A stretch of DNA of 32,198 nt from Oscillospiraceae bacterium (GTDB lineage: Bacteria > Bacillota > Clostridia > Oscillospirales > Oscillospiraceae), in assembly GCA_017541825.1 (NCBI GenBank), contig JAFXYJ010000142.1, forward strand, positions 1 through 32,198. Reading direction: 5' to 3'. The position numbers were made by a program, and so were the translations under genes. Below, piece by piece: positions 29,807-32,198 of the stretch (position 1 is its first letter; the number at the start of each line of letters is the position of its first letter). The notes under the pieces were generated by a model, which saw only the letters and a list, made by a program, of their open reading frames with translations, was not told where the DNA came from and ran no database searches.

Positions 29807-31773
29807 GCATGGACCTGAACGATTTTCTCCCCGTCTCCCGGGAGGACATGGCCGCCCGGGGCTGGGACTGGTACGACATCCTGCTCGTGACCGGGGACGC
29901 CTATGTGGACCACCCCTCCTTCGGCACCGCGGTGATCGGCCGGGTGCTCTCCGACGCGGGCTACCGGGTCGCGGTGCTCGCCCAGCCGGACTGGCACGGG
30001 CCCGAAGCCTTCGCCGCCATGGGCCGGCCGGAGCTGGGCGTTTTCATCAACGCGGGCAATCTTGACAGCATGGTGGCCCACTACACCGCGGCCAAAAAGC
30101 GCCGGAGCGAGGACTTCTACTCCCCCGGACGCCGGACGGGGCTGCGGCCCGACCGGGCCTGCATCGTCTACGCCAACCGGGCGCGGGAGGCCTTCCCCGG
30201 CACGACGGTGCTGCTGGGCGGGCTGGAGGCGTCTCTGCGCCGGTTCGCCCACTACGACTACTGGGACGACCGGGTGCGCCGGAGCGTCCTTGTCGACGCG
30301 AAGGCGGACATCCTGATCTACGGCATGGGCGAGACCGCCACCCGGGAGGCGGCCGACCGTCTGCGGGACAGACGGCCGCTCCACGGTATCCGCGGCAGCG
30401 CCGTGATGCTCTCCGCCCCGCCGAAGGACGCGGTGCTGCTGCCCTCCTGTGAGGAGGTCGCCGCGGACAAAACGCTCTATGCCCGGGCCGCGCGCACGGA
30501 AAACGCCGAGCACGATCCCATCCGGGGTCACACGCTCGCCCAGCGTCACGGCGACCGGTATCTGGTCGTCTATCCTCCGGCCATGCCGCTGACCACCGCG
30601 CAGCTCGACGCGGTGGCGGCGCTGCCCTATACCCGGGAGCCCCACCCGATGTACGACGACGCAGGCGGCGTGCCGGCCATCGAGGAGGTGCGCTTTTCCG
30701 TCATCCACAACCGGGGCTGTTTCGGCGGATGCAACTTCTGTTCCCTCGCCTTCCACCAGGGCCGGATGGTCACCAGCCGCAGCCACGCCTCCGTGATCGC
30801 CGAGGTGGAGGCCATGACCCGCCATCCGCTCTGGAAGGGCTACGTCTCGGACGTCGGCGGTCCCACGGCCAATTTCCGCCGCCCCTCCTGCGACAAGCAG
30901 CTCAAGGAGGGCATGTGCCCGCTCCGGCACTGTCTCGCGCCGAAAAAGTGCGAGCATCTCATCGCGGACCACAGCGACTATCTCTCGCTGCTGCGGAAGC
31001 TGCGCGCCATCCCCGGCGTCAAGAAGGTATTCGTGCGCTCGGGCGTACGGTTCGACTATGTGCTCTACGACAAAAACAGCCCGTTCCTGTCCGAGCTGGT
31101 GCGCTGGCACATCTCCGGCCAGCTCAAGGTGGCCCCGGAGCACTGTGTGGACAACGTGCTGGGCTATATGGGCAAGCCGCCCGCGGCGGTCTATGAACGC
31201 TTCATGGACAAGTATCGGAGCCTCAACCGCCGCTACGGCAAGGAACAGTTCCTCGTGCCCTATCTGATGAGCTCCCACCCCGGCAGCACGCTCGCCGACG
31301 CGGTGGAGCTGGCGCTGTATCTGAAAAAGCACGGGGCCCGGCCCGAGCAGGTGCAGGACTTTTACCCCACGCCGGGCACGATCAGCACCTGCATGTACTA
31401 TACGGGTATCGATCCGATCACGATGAAGCCGGTCTATGTGGCCCGGACGCCCCGGGAGAAGGCCATGCAGCGCGCGCTGCTGCAGTACACCGAGCCCCGC
31501 AGCGCCCCGCTGGTGCGTGAGGCCCTGCGCGAATGCGGCAGGGAGGATCTGATCGGCACGGGCCCGGAGTGCCTCGTGCGCCCGGCGGCCCCGGGAGGGA
31601 AAAAACGTGAAGCCGCTGCTGATATATCTCGTTCTCATCAATCTCGCCGGGTATCTGCTGATGGGCGCGGACAAAAAAAGAGCCCGGGAAGGGCGGCGGC
31701 GCATCCGCGAGAGGACGCTGCTGCTGATCGCCGCGGCGGGCGGCGCCGCGGGCGTGGCCCTGGGCATGCTTGA
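29803..31773 (+). CDS. YgiQ family radical SAM protein (C-terminal end uncertain)
   Basis: Radical SAM protein of the UPF0313/YgiQ family. The N-terminal domain (DILLVTGDAYVDHPSFG) is the typical YgiQ start; the cluster-binding motif is CFGGCNFC with Cys306, Cys310 and Cys313; SSHPGSTLADAVELALYLK and QDFYPTPGTISTCMYYTG are typical of the C-terminal half. Substrate and product of the family are not established. ATG 29803 overlaps the GH1-like stop. The normal family ending, GREDLIGTGPECLVRP, is reached near 31585, but the frame continues about 55 more codons as an Arg-rich tail overlapping the DUF1294 gene. One extra A in the A6 run at 31600-31605 would instead end it at the TGA overlapping the next GTG. 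A one-base sequence or mutation effect is suspected; the tail may be spurious. Confidence 0.88.
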   Translation: MSMDLNDFLPVSREDMAARGWDWYDILLVTGDAYVDHPSFGTAVIGRVLSDAGYRVAVLAQPDWHGPEAFAAMGRPELGVFINAGNLDSMVAHYTAAKKRRSEDFYSPGRRTGLRPDRACIVYANRAREAFPGTTVLLGGLEASLRRFAHYDYWDDRVRRSVLVDAKADILIYGMGETATREAADRLRDRRPLHGIRGSAVMLSAPPKDAVLLPSCEEVAADKTLYARAARTENAEHDPIRGHTLAQRHGDRYLVVYPPAMPLTTAQLDAVAALPYTREPHPMYDDAGGVPAIEEVRFSVIHNRGCFGGCNFCSLAFHQGRMVTSRSHASVIAEVEAMTRHPLWKGYVSDVGGPTANFRRPSCDKQLKEGMCPLRHCLAPKKCEHLIADHSDYLSLLRKLRAIPGVKKVFVRSGVRFDYVLYDKNSPFLSELVRWHISGQLKVAPEHCVDNVLGYMGKPPAAVYERFMDKYRSLNRRYGKEQFLVPYLMSSHPGSTLADAVELALYLKKHGARPEQVQDFYPTPGTISTCMYYTGIDPITMKPVYVARTPREKAMQRALLQYTEPRSAPLVREALRECGREDLIGTGPECLVRPAAPGGKKREAAADISRSHQSRRVSADGRGQKKSPGRAAAHPREDAAADRRGGRRRGRGPGHA

Positions 31774-31876
31774 TCACCGCCACAAGACCAGGCACCTCTC
31801 GTTCACTCTCGGCGTCCCTGCGATCCTGCTCGTGCAGGCCGCGCTGGCCGTCGCCGCGGTTTTGTGGTCTTCGTAA
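31607..31876 (+). CDS. DUF1294 family small membrane protein
   Basis: Membrane protein of 89 aa. Hydrophobic helix at the N-terminus, then the family motif MGADKKRAREGRRRIRERTL (19-38), a glycine-rich helix, and HRHKTRHLSF (57-66), ending in another helix. These are the standard features of DUF1294; function is unknown. The GTG at 31607 follows GGGAGGGAAAAAAC. It overlaps the extended YgiQ frame by 167 bp, which is unusual for this gene pair and supports a frame problem in YgiQ rather than here. Confidence 0.87.
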   Translation: MKPLLIYLVLINLAGYLLMGADKKRAREGRRRIRERTLLLIAAAGGAAGVALGMLDHRHKTRHLSFTLGVPAILLVQAALAVAAVLWSS

Positions 31877-31950
31877 GACAGCCGCTTGATCGGGTTTTTC
31901 TGTTCTGCCGGCAAAGCCGGCTTGCAGGCAATGCGCATATCTGAACCGTT

Positions 31951-32004
31951 TTCCGGGGTTGCTCCATTCAGCTCCATGGTCGGTGCGTGTCCGGGGTAAT
32001 GCGC
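31951..32004 (+). repeat. Dispersed intergenic repeat, right-hand copy (single arm)
   Basis: A unit starting TTCCGGGGTTGC, with TCCATTCAGCTCCATGGTCG and a terminal GGGGTAATGCGC, matching the arm of the palindrome at 26508-26613. It lies about 75 bp after the DUF1294 stop. A perfect GCCGGC-AAA-GCCGGC hairpin without U tract precedes it at 31907-31921. Confidence 0.78.
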
Positions 32005-32198
32005 TTTTTTCTTTTCAAATCTCTTTTGCTCCGATCAGCTGCGTTTCCATCGTTATATCGCATTTTTGCAGGTCTTTTCGCGTCCTCGCAAGCTCCGTAT
32101 CGTTCGCTTCCTCGCAGGCTCGAAAGCTCATTCACTCCGCTGCTCGTCCTTTCAAAAACACAGCCGCGCTGTCGCTGCGGGCCTCGTCGACAACTTCG
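32005..32198. other. Right-edge stretch without a recognisable gene
   Basis: This 194-bp end holds no gene that can be supported. The minus strand is open without a stop from the window edge to about 31971, rich in Arg, Lys and Ser, and without a start codon in view. It might be the end of a gene continuing beyond the window or an extension of the repeat. Confidence 0.3.

Noticed and set aside
31907-31921. GCCGGC-AAA-GCCGGC hairpin as a terminator of the ygiQ operon
   Set aside because: No U tract follows on either strand within a useful distance, so it is noted only as a hairpin.
1-32198. CRISPR arrays, tRNA or rRNA genes, complete insertion sequences
   Set aside because: No regularly spaced direct repeats, cloverleaf-like or rRNA-like stretches, or transposase-like proteins were seen.

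Overview
The window looks like a chromosomal segment from a GC-rich, anaerobic Gram-positive bacterium of the Clostridia, probably the Oscillospiraceae/Ruminococcaceae group. Evidence for this: lipoprotein signal peptides instead of outer-membrane features, strong purine-rich Shine-Dalgarno sites, frequent GTG starts with 4-base ATGA/GTGA overlaps, cobalamin riboswitches ending in Rho-independent terminators, an anaerobic (early cobalt insertion, CbiK) cobalamin route, PlsY, and leucine-rich-repeat and CotH-type surface proteins. Because the GC content is high, long antisense open frames shadow most real genes; they are left out.

Left part (1-4,400, minus strand): a cobalamin riboswitch with its terminator precedes a TAXI-type solute-binding lipoprotein, two Dpp/Nik-type ABC permeases and the start of a family-5 substrate-binding lipoprotein that runs off the left edge. 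This looks like a B12-repressed uptake operon, perhaps for cobalt, nickel or a tetrapyrrole precursor. Divergent to it (4,536-5,702, plus) is a cation diffusion facilitator behind a near-consensus promoter and a structured leader of about 185 nt.

Centre-left (5,759-16,892, minus): one long operon under a second cobalamin riboswitch encodes the C5 route from glutamyl-tRNA to uroporphyrinogen III (hemA, hemB, hemL, hemC, cobA-hemD fusion), then cbiL, an ABC-2 type exporter pair, the cobalt chelatase cbiK, a frameshifted membrane-anchored lipoprotein with two NEAT-like domains, and precorrin-2 dehydrogenase. No hemE, hemN or hemH is present, so the operon appears to feed cobalamin rather than heme. 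plsY is divergent from it (plus).

Centre-right (17,867-26,465): a minus-strand operon of three paralogous secreted leucine-rich-repeat proteins and a CotH-kinase/lamin-tail protein, divergent from a lipoprotein PIG-L deacetylase. Their promoters overlap. This set of five surface proteins is the best candidate here for an undescribed system.

Right part (26,735-31,876): a minus-strand ACT-domain regulator (PheB type) is divergent from a plus-strand run of ACT protein (UPF0237), PFL/UPF0210 protein, a shortened GH1-like TIM-barrel protein, a YgiQ-type radical SAM protein and a DUF1294 membrane protein. Three intergenic regions carry copies of one palindromic repeat family. The last 200 bases hold no recognisable gene.
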